64,000 nt of DNA from positions 27,690,040-27,754,039 of the forward strand of contig NC_133225.1 of assembly GCF_040436345.1 (NCBI RefSeq), read 5' to 3'. This stretch comes from Pagrus major (taxonomy: Eukaryota > Chordata > Actinopteri > Spariformes > Sparidae). A model generated the notes under the pieces. That model made no database searches, was not told where the DNA came from, and saw only the letters and a list, made by a program, of their open reading frames with translations. Within the stretch, counting starts at the first letter, position 1, and each line of letters starts with the position of its first letter. The translations under genes were made by a program, and so were the position numbers. Below are positions 46,797 to 63,571 of this stretch, one piece after another.

Positions 46797-47175
46797 GGCT
46801 CAACTATAGCATCGACCATCCTAACACGCAGGACAGTTGAGGCAGATAGGGTTGTTCAGTAAAGAGGACAGAACTTTTCAGAGTAACGATCAACCTCAAG
46901 GGTTGTAAGGAGAAATTGTTAGGAAGTGCCGGGAGGCTGCAGCTGGACATAAATATAAAGACAACAGGTGGAGCGTTATCATTCCCTAATTTAAACCCCT
47001 GACTGAAGTGGAGTGGACAAAGACTGTACCAGATTTAAGTCTAAACTTCAATTTCAGTTTGATATAATTAAATTGAAAGATCAACTAAAGCAAAGTGAAG
47101 TTTTGAAGCCCAAAAGATACTTCGTAAACCCAGGGAGTTGTTACTGGTAGAGGCGGTTGAGACATCAGCGTCAGA

Positions 47176-48311
47176 ATGTGTTCAGGCGGCTTTGCCAAGT
47201 GTCTGGGGATCACTTTGATGCCTCTGGCTATTGTATGTGTGCTGTGTAACATCCTGCTCTTCTTCCCTGGTGGAAAGCCTGTGGACAGCGAACACATCAC
47301 AGTTGAGGTCTGGTACTTTGGAGGCATTCTGGGATCTGGAGTGCTGGTGAGTACGTTAAAATTTCAACAGTGACAGTAAAAGCTGGTACAATCCACTTTG
47401 CCACTACTGGATTAAATGTATCAAAGGGTAGAAGATGCACTCTGCCTGATACCAGCTGCTTTTATCATCACTGAAGACACATTTTCTGGATTCTTGTGAT
47501 TTTGTAGCTTTTCACATTTTAGATTTAGATTTTTAGATAGCACTTCATCATGATGGCATCCGTGTGCCTGTGGAGGCTCATGAACGCAGTAAATTATAAA
47601 TAACATACTAAAAAAAAATTAGGGCTGCAACTAATCATTATTTTGATTAGGCCTATATATATTAATCTGCCAATAAGCGTCTTGATTACAGTTATCGATT
47701 AATTTTGTGTTTCATAAAGTGTCAAAAAATAGAGGTGATGTCCTTAGATTGCTTGTTTTGTCTTATCATAAGTATGGTGTATAGATGTATATGTATGTAA
47801 GTCCAGAACCTAAAAATATTCAATTTAATATGAAGTACAACAAGGAAATAAATACAAATCCTCACATTTTAGAACCTGGAATTGAAGCATTTTTCAGCAT
47901 TTTTGCCTAAAAAAGGAATTAATTAACTCATCATTCAATCAACAGCTCTTTTAGCTCTAAAACTTATATACAGTTGTGCATCACCTGAAAGAGTTAATGG
48001 TCTTATTAGATCTTGTATGGTCTAACTAATCACATTAGAAATATTAGAAACACACATCATAGAAATGCTGCTTAAAAATCGGAATAATAGGTGTGATTTT
48101 AGCATCTTTGAAATTATTCGGATGACATATTTGTATAATATTTTGTCAGTCGTAGTGATAATTGATTAAGCACTGAAAAATGGCACATTAAGGTACTCGT
48201 TATGTAATACTGTGTATTTAATTTAGAATGGTGGGACGTTTGACAGTTCAATTTCCTCCTGCAAACAGCATAGGGACAAATAATCATCATCTGCTGTTTT
48301 ATAACTCTGTG

Positions 48312-48391
<80 letters not shown>

Positions 48392-51300
48392 CTTGGGGTG
48401 TGTTCGGATGGCAGATGATCTTCCCAGCTCTGGTCTTCCTGGGTCTGAAGAACAATGACTGCTGCGGTTGCTGTGGCAACGAAAGCTGTGGGCGGAGATT
48501 TGCGGTGAGAAGATGTTTCACCATTTAACTTCTCACCATCATGAAGTAATTATTCACAGCTGTGGCTTCAAATGTCACAGGACAGAATGATTAAAACGGA
48601 TCCCAAAATAATTCTGCAGCAACAAAAATGTTAAAGTTTATAAGTCTCAGTTTATTTTAGGGTAGGCTCAGTAAAACACTGATAATTAGGAAGTTAGTTC
48701 ATTTTGAAAAAGTTTGCCAGTTGGGACTGCTAACATGCACAATACCAGGATGTTGAGCTATTATTATTTCCATTATGTATTCCCCACTCTGACATGTCAA
48801 AATGTCTTCAGTGAAGGAAGCCTATTAAACCTTTTAAACCAGTTTTTAGGTTAGAGTTAGAAGTGCAAATCATGTAGCACCCAAAAACCCAGAACCCAGA
48901 ACAGGCAGTCAGCCAGACAGAGACAGGAAAAGTAACAAACATTTTTCATTTTTGCGTCAACAACTTTAATTGGAGTGAAATAACTTTCTTGTTTGGGCAC
49001 GTCATTGTTTTGGATATTTGGCACCTAGAAAATAACAAATAGTTAATGATAATTTGAATAAAAAAAATAAGAGGTGAAATTCAGACTTAAAGAATCAAAT
49101 GCTGGTATAGATAGGATTATGAAATACTAATAAAAATCATCATTAAATAAATCTAGACAAAAAACGCAATAACTGTGTGAACATGGGAGTTGTTGTCTTT
49201 GTTGACAACCACCTTTGCTGATTAAAATCTATGTGAGTCAGGCAAGATGTTCATGTGTTAAAGTTTTATTCGTTAAACGTTAAGTCACGTTCGCCGACTT
49301 CCTTCCTCACTCTCTGATTCTCTCCTGGAGGTTACAGCAACAGGTGACCAGATGAAACGCATTGTTACCACAAATATAATTACAGGTTGAACAGTTTGAA
49401 CATTGTCGGAAACATTTGGGATCATGTAAGTACTCAACCCCGCAAAAATATAAAACAAAGGTCCAGTCGTTTTTAGACATTTTACTGCAGAAATGGTACA
49501 TGTTAAGTTAGGGTTTATTTCACTTTTGTTTTATGAATCAGTAGCTTGTTTACATTTTCTCCACATTTTTGTCTTTATGTTAAGTATACCAGGCTGTGCT
49601 CGCCACAAGATGACCTTAATTAGAAGCAGCAGTGAAAATTTGTCTTTATGTTAAGTATACCAGGCTGTGCTCGCCACAAGATGACCTTAATTAGAAGCAG
49701 CAGTGAAAATTTGTCTTAGTTGTTTCTCCTCTCTACCAGTGGATCTACTATGTCACCTGTTTACTGTGGAGTCATTTAAAACAAACACAGTGACACTATG
49801 CACACACACCCTCCATGATTTACACAGCAATAAATGACAAAACAACACACACTCAACCATACACTCTCTCTCACACACACACACATACACACAAACTGAT
49901 CCAACATCAATAACTGTAAGAAGAAATTCCCCTGCTGGGAGTTTCACATGACTTTATCACACAGAGTGCGTATTGTTCTGGTCCAGACACACATACTGAT
50001 CGATACTTCAGGAATGTGTAGGTGTGTGGTTGTGTGTGGGGTCCAGCAAAGCATCAGCAAACAAAAGTCTGACACACACACACACATACACACACACCAA
50101 GTGTTGGCTGTGCTCTGCTTGTGACCCTCAGAGAGAATAACTTCATTGTTGTCACAGAAGTTCAAAGTGAGATTGTTAAAGAGAAGACCGATTCCCAATA
50201 TAAGTACCTGTTCTTTCTCTGTCCCTCTGTAGATGCTGAGTTCCATACTCTTTGCAGGTGTGGGTGTTTTGGGGGCTGGTTACTCAGTTATTGTTTCTTC
50301 TGTGGCCATAAACCACGGACCTATGTGTGAGGTTAGGAACGGGACAGGGACGATGTGGGACACTCCCTTCTCAAACGGGTGAGACACACAGCAAGTATTA
50401 AAACACTTACTACTTCTTCCAAATAACCTGCACGATCAGCAATGCAAAGATGTATGGTGCATGCAGTTTATTTCAGAGGAAAATGTAAAGCACATTTTCA
50501 TTTCACTTGTCATGAATTGAAACTTCAGTGATTATCTACTCACCCCTTAACCTGAAGCTCCAGAAATGTTTTGCTGACTTTGAAACTTCACCCGACTTTC
50601 CATCGACATGAGAGTGATCAGATAATGACCACATTTCTATTTCTGGGTGAACTGTTCCTTTAAAGGTACAGTTGACGTTTTGAGGAGATTCACTTGTTTG
50701 ATTTCTTGCTGATAGTTGAATATGAAGACTGACACCACGATCAGGTGTGTCATTCAGGTGGAAGTCATTTAGCTTAGCTTAGCTTTAATTAAGTCACCTT
50801 AGCTTAGCATAGGGACGGGGGGTACAGCCATCTTGGCTCTGTCCAAAGTTAAGCAGACTAATATTTTGTGATATTCCAGGAACTCACTGTTCCCCGACAT
50901 CTCCCAATTTTTGTGAACCAACTCATTTTAAAATGAACATTTTAACACCCGTAATAAGAATTTAATTAGCTAGCAAGCCCAATTTATTGATGCTACCTTT
51001 TACTACAGAACTCTTTTAACATAAAAAAGCTAGTACGTTAACACCACATTATTAAAGTAGCTGTAAACCACTGCTCACTCACTAATTAACCGGCTCTTCA
51101 CCAGTTTAAAGTGTCCACAGATAAAACATACCTCTTTTTCACCCTCTCTTTCCAGTGACTACCTGTCCAACAAAAGTTCCTGGGATGAATGTATAAAGCC
51201 AGATAACATGGTGTCCTGGCATCTCTCCCTGTTCTCTGTGCTGCTGATCATGGGTTTAATCCAGATGGCACTGTGTGCTGTGCAGGTGGTGAACGGCCTG

Positions 51301-52470
51301 CTGGGAGCCCTGTGTGGGGACTGCTGCGGCTGCTGTGGAGGGGTCAGTATCTATACTGCGATGACATGAGTTCACTTTCCTCCATTTATTAAGATAATTT
51401 GATAAATTTAAAGGGAAATCTAAATTTACATTAACATTTCTGAAATGATATTGTAAATCTGGGCAATATATCAATATTATATTGATATTGTGATATGAGA
51501 CAGTATATTATGTTAGAATTTATATCATGATATGTCATAAATGTTGTTTTTTTCCTGGTTTTAAAGGCTGCATTCCAGTAAATTAATTTAATTTTCAGAA
51601 CTTACCAGACTGTTCTATATATACTTGTTCAAATACTTGCCTTTACCCACTTAGTCATAATACACACATTACTGATAATTATTTATCACACTTTTTGAAC
51701 CTCCAGCCATTCCTTTATTATTGTCTCATTATGGATATCAAGGTATTTGGTAAAAAAAAATAAAAAAATTGTGACATTTGATTTGGTCATCTGGTCCTGG
51801 CATTTATGAAGTGCTTTGAGAAAATTTCAAAATACTGAAATACATAGAGTATCATAATATAATCTAAAATGTTTGTTATATAGTTTTTAAGGCCATATCA
51901 CTAAGCCCTTCATTGTTATTGTTATTGTCATACATACTTATCAATTATTACGTAAAAAGAAGAAAGGTAAGAGTAAAGATACGACTGTGAGATAAAAGAT
52001 GTTTTGTTGTTTTATGACTCTTTTTCATCTGGCTTCTTTGCTGAGATAGAGACTAACCTCGGTGGTACTTATACCTGCTTTAATAAAGGAAAAGAAGAAG
52101 AAGACTATGATTAAACTTAAATGAAATATAATGAAATATTAATAACAAAGATTAAACACCATATGTGGGCTTGTTGATGTGCAACGATCTGACAGGAAGT
52201 TTAAAAAATGGCATGCTTACCAGGTCAAACACTTATCCACATATTTTCCATTATTTAATATTTTAGCTGTGTATAGCCCATTTAATTCCAGATTTGATAC
52301 TCGGTTACAAAAAAAATAGGTCAGACACTAACTCGTTAACTGGGATTCAGTAAATTATGTAACAGCTTGGGGCTTTAGGAGTGTTGGTGTAAACAGGGAT
52401 GGATTCCATTTTTCAAGTAAACCACATGAAATTGTTCATAATCTTTGTCTTACAGAGCGATGGAAACTGA
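47176..52470 (+). CDS. tm4sf4: Transmembrane 4 L6 family member 4
   Basis: Five plus-strand exons (47176-47346, 48415-48504, 50233-50378, 51156-51342, 52456-52470; phases 0, 0, 2, 0) encode 202 residues, the length I recall for human TM4SF4. Diagnostic runs shared with TM4SF4 are NILLFFPGGK after helix 1, WYFGGILGSGVL, IFPALVFLGLKNNDCCGCCGN, GAGYS.I.S, and QVVNGLLGALCGDC near the C-terminus. Four hydrophobic helices are at about residues 9-30, 46-70, 91-113 and 156-184. The large extracellular loop has N-glycosylation sequons at Asn123 and Asn141. The family member is a liver and gut epithelial membrane protein linked to growth control. The last exon encodes only S-D-G-N and the stop. Intron 1 ends in a UG repeat next to exon 2. 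Confidence 0.96.
47620..47960. repeat. Dispersed fish repeat copy in tm4sf4 intron 1
   Basis: Begins 'agggctgcaactaatcattattttgatta' and continues with 'atcgattaatttt' and 'aatcctcacattttagaacctgga', matching the family listed at 11450 in opposite orientation. Confidence 0.65.
48308..48389 (+). repeat. (TG)n microsatellite upstream of tm4sf4 exon 2
   Basis: About 40 TG units ending 25 bases before the 3' splice site of exon 2 (48415). Confidence 0.96.
49568..49709. repeat. Perfect 71-bp tandem duplication
   Basis: Two adjacent copies of a 71-bp unit beginning TTTGTCTTTATGTTAAG appear identical. The period is 71 (49568 and 49639). It lies in tm4sf4 intron 2. Confidence 0.93.
50545..50666 (+). 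repeat. Right-end fragment of the 1724-2466 MITE family
   Basis: Shares 'gaagctccagaaa', 'cttcacccgactttccat' and the terminal 'tgggt.gaac....tttaa' with 2354-2466. Confidence 0.6.
50670..50890. repeat. Dispersed fish repeat with 'agcttagctta' block
   Basis: Contains the 'ttagcttagcttagcttta' and 'catcttggctctgtccaaagttaa' series common in teleost introns. It lies in tm4sf4 intron 3. Confidence 0.5.
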
Positions 52471-53034
52471 GTCTGAGCACCTCCAGCGAGTGTCTGAAGA
52501 CGGCTGTTTCCTGTGTTTATTCTGAGGACAGTTGTCTCTGCTTTCTGACGCTCCTTTCTGTTTCTGCATCAGAGCTCATTGATGGCATCGTGTGTGCTAT
52601 CTAAAAACACTAGTGAAATGACAGAGCTCCAATTTAAAGGGTTTTCCATTTACTCTCTAGCAAACACTAATGACTTCATTTTCAAACACTTACCGCTGTA
52701 GTTAATGATTTTCCTCTCGTCATATGTATTTGAATCAGTTCTTGCCAGTTCAGTCAAAACAGTAAGTAAATATCCTATTTTTATATATGTATGAAAATGA
52801 TATGGGAGCATGAGACAGGACAGGACCATGTTACTGCTTTAAAGATTGTTTTTTTCTTATCCAGTCAAAGTTAAACAAAGGCAGCAGCAACATGTTCAAA
52901 GATAATGAGTTTCTCTCTTCAGATAAGATATTTCTGGTGCATGGCTGCCTCCTGCTGGGCATTTTGGTGTTTTAAGTTTGATGGGATGGGGCGTTACAAA
53001 TTGTAAAGACAGACCTACATGTATCTACACTGTC

Positions 53035-53040
53035 AATAAA
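53035..53040 (+). terminator. tm4sf4: Polyadenylation signal of tm4sf4
   Basis: AATAAA in 'tgtcaataaaatctt', 565 bases after the tm4sf4 stop and followed by a T/G-rich stretch (tgttgtgatgtttatttgttgttg), the usual downstream element. Confidence 0.8.
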
Positions 53041-53059
53041 ATCTTACATCTTGTTATCA

Positions 53060-56040
53060 TAACAAATGTGTTGTGATGTTTATTTGTTGTTGTTTTTTTG
53101 CTGCATTACTTACAGTAGGTAGGGCTACAGCTGTCACTGGCCTTTTGTCACTTTTCTTTTATACACAATTACATATGAAGGTCTTCTTGTGAGGCACTCT
53201 AACTCTCTAACTTGTCTTATGTGTTATTAAAGTTCACATTTCTCTAAGTCTGTGAATGACTGATCTGAGTGTTTCAGGGTTATTTTAGTGAAATAAGCAG
53301 CCAGCAGCAATTACAGCATTGTCAGGTCATGGACACTTAAAATCACCAGGTTAAAATTGAACCCAGATCAATATCGTACAGTCGCAATACTGGTTTAACT
53401 TTACCCAATACCTGTGTGGTGTTTTGACCTAATGTCATGTTTATGGTGTTAATTTTACCCAGTACCCATGTGTAGAAAACCACCCAACATAAGGGTTGTT
53501 TTGATTCAGTAGCATATAATGTAAAAATAATGTCAACAGTGGGTAAAAACAGTGGAGTTAGCCTAGTATAGCACCATTCTGGAAACATTTTTTAACCCAT
53601 TGTTTAGTGAGTGCTGAAAAAAAGTACTAAGAATGAGAATACTCTCCACTACAAATTACAGTCTTGCATTCAAAACTGTACTAGAGTAAAACCGTGAGTA
53701 TCAGCAAAATGAACTTTTTGTAAAGACAATAATGCAGAAAAAGGTCCCTGTCATTGTTTGACTACTATATATGTTGGTTTTGGATTATTACTACAGCTGC
53801 GTTAATGTTTATGTTGCACTTTAATGCTGTAAACCTAGATGTTTAATCATGAGTTTAACCTGTTAAGCCCAAGCGGAGCCCAGTTGGGCTTTTTTTTGAG
53901 CACCTATGGTAACATATAAGTGAAATATATAGTCTGGTACCTGAGAAATTTCAAATGGCACAGATGGTGCCAAAATGTGCCAAAATGTTCTGCCTGAGTG
54001 CTCTGTACTAAAACCTCTCACTTTTGTTCTGATTCATTTTATTAGCATCAACGTTGGCAGAGGTAATGTTGTGCTATGGTTTGCTAGGGATTTGGAGCTG
54101 CAGCTGCATCATTCCTCAGAGATATTCAGTTTAAATTTGTAATTAAAAAAAAAAATCTTTAATTAATGCTGTGTGCCAACTTAATTTACTCAGACCCAGT
54201 GACATAAACAATATCTGAACAAATATTTAAAGTGTTCCCTTTATTACGATACCTTGATCATTCAAACAGACCTTGTAGTTTCAGATAGACACTGTTAATT
54301 ATCCAGCAGAGACACAAAATAGAGGCTAGTTCTTAACAGGTTAACAGGTTAAGAACTAGGAAATTTCTCTCAGCCCACTAAAGAACACTTAAAATGTTTT
54401 AATCAAAATCACCACATTTGGAAAGTAATATTTTCACTGTACAGGAGGGGTATGAAAACATGTAATCTGAAAAGAAGCTTCTACAGCTGTCAGGCAACTC
54501 TTGTGGAGTGGAAAGTGAGCTTACAACATTTGGACTACAATAAAGTCCAGTTAATAATGATGTTTGTCTTCTGTAATTCCAGCCCAAAAAAAGAAAGAAA
54601 AAAAACAAAATGAGTTGGTTTGAAACAAGTCGAGTGAATAATATTTATTTATCCAGCTAGCTTGCTTCTATTAAGCCTTCCTGCTTTCTGGTGGAACGGT
54701 AGTTTAAAGAACACGGAAGCATTTCAACGCGTACCAATTTGTTTCCCACTTCCTGCTGGGTGACCCCGGGGATAAATATTACTTGTAAGGATGAGGATTA
54801 CAACCTGAAACAGAGGTGATTGTACTGTTTGTGTTTCGGAAGTATGACTTTATATTGTAGCCAAGTGCTAACACAGGCTTTGGCTAGCTGTGTAACGCTA
54901 GCTGTTAGCTCGGTAGCTAACTTTTTTTGCTGTGTGTGTTGTGTCGTGTGAGGTCAGACAGTCTCTGCAGTACGAAGCAGCCTCTAGCTTCATTTGAATT
55001 TCTCACAGTATGCAGTTGTTACATGTGTCAGTCTGAGCTGTGCAGTTGTTGTTAGCTGCCGCAGAGACGTGCAGGTGTTGGTATAGCTCAGAGGTGAGGA
55101 TGAACCCAGTATCGTTACTGGTTTGACTGATTTCTGTGTCTGGTTCAGAGTCTGACCTCAGTCAGAGTCTTCATGGAGGCGAAGAAACAAGATTTAAACA
55201 GGTTTTCTCTGTTGAGTTTAATAAAAATGCACACATGATATTTTAGTTTGTATCAGTGATATACATTGCGATATGAAAATACACAGGAATTTCCACCAGA
55301 TAATTTTTTTCTTTTTTTTAAAAAAAAAAAAGGTTATTAGCCAACATAATGTTATTATTGACAGCAAATACAAAACAAACAGATAACAAACAGCAGCTAA
55401 TGCCAGGGGATCATAGCACAGACAGAAACCATAGATCAATGCATAAACATGTTACATAGGATACATAGGTTCAATGTTTAGATAGCTTTTCTATTTTTTG
55501 AGTATGTAATTGATGTAATGTATTGGTTCATTCATCTTCATTTTCAAAATATCGAAAGGACTGTTTTTGAAAATTTTTGATTCATGAATGTGTGATTTTG
55601 CTTGTAATGGCATGAAACTGATGATGCATGACATCATCAGTTTCATGCCATTACAAGCAAAATGATGATTTGTTTTGGTAGAGGAGTTATTAAAGAAGCC
55701 AAATAATAAATTTTCAGAAAATGAGTGGTAACTTTATGTTCAGCTTGATGCCGCAAAACATATAAATCACATCTAAAATGTGAAAAAAGATGAGTTAATT
55801 TGACTTTTCATTGCACATGCTATGATGCTAAAACAAAATATTCACAATATTCAACTCACTGTTTCCAGCTTCTCAAACATAAATATTGTCTGATTTGCTT
55901 TTTCTTGCATGAGCGTAAACTGAATATGTTTGGATTTTGACCTGTTGGGTGAATAAGACAAAATATCAGCTCTGGCTTTGCCTTTGGGAAACTAATGTGA
56001 TCTGTTTGATATTTTATTCTGTTTTATTCCTTTTTCCATC
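53060..56040. other. Intergenic region and tmem69 5' side
   Basis: No gene-like frame was seen up to tmem69. A non-coding first exon and promoter of tmem69 probably lie around 54700-55000, but no splice donor could be chosen with confidence. The stretch includes the perfect hairpin at 55595-55663 and a repeat copy near 55830-56000. Confidence 0.5.
55595..55663. repeat. Perfect hairpin, 32-bp arms with 5-base loop
   Basis: The left arm, beginning ATTTTGCTTGTAATGGC, ends at 55626. The right arm, 55632-55663, is its exact reverse complement. The loop is CATGA. Confidence 0.95.
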
Positions 56041-56042
56041 AG

Positions 56043-56987
56043 ATGCTCTCTGTTATATTTAAAAGAAGCACCTTTGCAGCCCAGAAGGTAACAACCATTG
56101 TGATTTGCATGCTTGAAAAGCTCTTTGACTCATTTTTTTGTATGATATGAATAAAATATACTGAATCTTTTTAAAGCTGAAATGTATTTTCATTTTTAAT
56201 ATGAATGTCTTTTTAGGTGTGGCTCTGGGCAGGTCCTCCACAAAGATGCTGGACATCAGCTCTGATCGGAGCTTCTTATGGTGGATCCATCTCACTGCAG
56301 ACCTGCTGTGCCTCAACAGCAAGGCTGCCGTTTTCAGAAAGGGACAATGGACGAGTAAAACCTTCACCAGTACTCCGTTTCAGGAGGACTGCAACACATG
56401 CAGCTCCATTCTTAGTGAGGAACCAACATTTCCACTCCTCTGCTGTGAAGCTGAAGAAGCGACCACAGCTTGAACCTCCTCCCAGAGAGCTGGATCTGCT
56501 GCGCTATGACATGAAGGACTTATGGAAAAGTCCCAAACCTGCCCTGTACCTGGGGTTTGCGGGGCTGATCCCCTTTGTCACCCCGCCTCTGTTCATGGCT
56601 GTGTCTGAGATCTACTCTCCAGAGTTGGCCTATGCTCAGTTAGCTTACAGCGCCTCCATTCTTTCCTTCCTGGGTGGAGCTCGCTGGGGATTTGCTCTTC
56701 CTGAGAGCAGCCCAGCCAAACCTGACTGGATAAATCTGGCCAACAGTGTGGTCCCTTCCCTGTTGGCCTGGGTGACTATGCTGATGAGCGACAGCATTGC
56801 TCCTGCAGCCACCATGATTATCATGGGACTTGGGATCTCACTGCATTACGATCTGTCTCTGCTGCCCACTTACCCCAGCTGGTTCAAAGCCCTGCGCACC
56901 GTCCTGACTGTTGTGGCGCTTTTTTCTCTTCTTGGTACTCTGATAATCAATGAAATGTACCCAGAAAAGAAGATATTCTCAGATTAA
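56043..56987 (+). CDS. tmem69: Transmembrane protein 69 (DUF3429 family)
   Basis: Two coding exons: 56043-56087 (15 codons, ATG directly after an acceptor CAG) and 56217-56987. They join in phase 0 to give 271 residues. The first 100 or so residues are rich in Ser, Arg and Thr with few acidic residues, like a mitochondrial presequence. The DUF3429 part starts with KPALYLGFAGLIPF at about residue 122 and has about five hydrophobic helices. Family landmarks are PLFMAVSEI, SFLGGARWGF and PSLLAW. It ends near KKIFSD. The molecular function of TMEM69 is unknown; an inner-membrane location is my inference from the N-terminus. The start codon sits two bases after the splice acceptor, so the upstream exon should be non-coding. 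Confidence 0.93.
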
Positions 56988-58475
56988 ATATTAAAAAAGT
57001 ATTTCAAACTATAAAGCCAACATGTTTTTATTTAAGTGAGTGATCACATTTCAAAGTTTTTTTTTAATGGGAGAGTTTTCTGTTCCTTAGGGCTGTAAGA
57101 TGTGACCGTAATCTCTTATCCCAACATGGGTAATTTTATATGCAGATATCGATAGCTATCACGATGCTGTAAATTAGTTGAAGAAATAGTCTATATAAAA
57201 AGACCACATGAAAAAGCCTATTTCCTATGACATTTTTTGTAGTATCTGTTATATGAATTAGACGTCCTAACTGCATCCATGCAGATGACGAAAAAATAAT
57301 GCTGTATAAATTTGCGTCACAACAAAGTAAACCAAATATGAAATGATAGACTGTCTGGTTAGAATCTGTATGGTTTATTAGGAGTTGTGCATTTTCAACA
57401 GAAACTGGCCGGAATAGAATTAACATCTAATGTGCTCTCAGCAGGACACACAGCCTGTTTCCTCTTTAATATTTTCCCCCTCATCAGGCCCTTACTCTAA
57501 AGCCCCTGTTTAGAGGTTTTATGTCACAAACCATCTTTCAAATTAGCCTTATTTCAGTGATACGTTTTTGTTTTTGACACCACAAATAGGAATCACCAAA
57601 ACCAAAGATTTTCAAACACCTCACATCAAAGGAACTGAGCAAAATTGATATATCACATTTCAGAGCCAGAGGTCTTTAATTTGTCATATAAAAGAGTAAA
57701 AAGAAGTGGAGCTGCAATGATAAGCCAAGAATCAGTTGGTCGATCAATGGAAAACAAATCAGCAACTAGTTTGATAATTAATTGTTACGCAATTTCTTTA
57801 GCAAAAATTACAAGAATTTCATTGTTACAGGTTCTCAAATGTAAAAGTCTAAGTCTGATCTAAATTGTTTTCTCTCCTGTGTTTATGACTTGAGAACTGG
57901 TTGGAAAAAAAAGTTTTGCCAGGATAATTTTTCTAAGTTCCTTAATTTTTTTGAAAATACATTAGATGGAGCCCTAAAAAGAAATAAATCTGAGAAACCG
58001 TATCCAAGATGTGTTTGGTATTCTTATTTGTCTTTAGGGATTCTTCAGAAATCATCAAAGTCAATATCAAAACATTTTTGAGTTATTCACCAGGAATTAA
58101 ACAGTGAAAATCAATTTCCCTTGCAGTCCCTTCTTTTGTGCAGTGCTACAAATTAGCAAAGCCACTGTTACTGCTTCCTTTTACATGGCCAGGATCAGAC
58201 AGCTAACGTCACGAGTATTAACATCACCGAAAAAGGTATTACATAAGATCTAACTGGAGTAATCTGTACTTAAAGCCTCAGAAGTCAAATGCACAACACA
58301 CAAGACTCCTGTGAGAGCTTGTACTGTCTCAGTGAAGAATACATCCTTGTTTACAGTTTTTTAAAATGTTTTGAGATCCCAACATGTAGAGCCAACATCA
58401 AACATATTCAAATACGTGTCAACCATAATATCAAATAAATACACAAAAAGCGTCTTACTTTTGTATTCAAATGTT
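56988..58475. other. Convergent intergenic region between tmem69 and the carrier gene
   Basis: The tmem69 3' flank, then a dispersed repeat copy at about 57700-57970 ('gagctgcaatgataag...cagttggtcgatcaatgg'). No gene-like frame was seen. Confidence 0.55.
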
Positions 58476-58481
58476 TTTATT
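58476..58481 (-). terminator. Polyadenylation signal of the slc25a24-like gene
   Basis: Minus-strand AATAAA about 1 kb past the stop codon at 59484. It implies a 3' UTR of roughly 1 kb. Confidence 0.55.
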
Positions 58482-59483
58482 CATGTAAACACCAGCATCT
58501 AATTAACCAAATATTGAAAACAAAGGCAAGAAAAACACAGAGGGGAGAGAAGTCCACAGATATCTGAGAAAAAGCACATAAGGCACATTACTCCCCTGTT
58601 CGCCAAACTGAAGAACTGAAAAGGTGCAATAATGACATCCAATATAAAAGAGACCAACACTGGGGTGAAATCCATTCCCAAACACATACCAGAATGGGAA
58701 TCACCAGAGAGTAAATATAGTATTGCACTTCAAAAGTTTCCTCAGATTTCTTAGTAAAACATCTCCCCACTGAAAAGTGACATCTTTGACAACATTTTGG
58801 GGAACTACATGAAGCTGGACGAGTGTCTGGACGAGTGAATTGAAAATTTTAGATAGCAAAAAATCAAGTGTTACTCCACTTCTGAGAGTGTTCCGCTTTT
58901 TGAGTTGGTACAATAAGGTGCCTTTTGGTCAGATATTAGAGGAACATGTGACGTGTTTACGGTGCAGTGACATAACGGGACCAATATTCAAAATTACTCA
59001 TATATATATATAAAAAGACATTTCTACCCAAAGAGACAATTAAACAAAACAAAACAAAACAAAAATGTAATGACATCAAAATTAACCTCCGACCAGTGCT
59101 TTTGGTTTTCTAATTCTAAATATCCACCTCTTTGGTTGATTAAACTGAAAGTCAGCTGACCCAAACTGGGCCCTGAGAGTGTTCTTAAATCTGTGGGTGC
59201 ATCCCAAACGCAGGTTGGACAAACAACAGTTGGAAACATTGTAGAAGTCTTATTAATCTGTAAGAGCCCTGTGTGAGCACTGCAGGATCTGGTAAACAAT
59301 TTCTTTTTTATAACGGCTCAACAGTTTAGACAAAGTCCTGCAATCGCTTTAAAAACTTCCACTATGACTCCATCTGCAGTCTGAGTCCAGACTTTGGGGA
59401 ACTAAAGGTAAACAAGTTCTTTACGCGACAGTTTGAAATAAAACAAAATGCTGCACATCCTCTTACACTCTGCTGTCTGCTGC

Positions 59484-63571
<4,088 letters not shown>

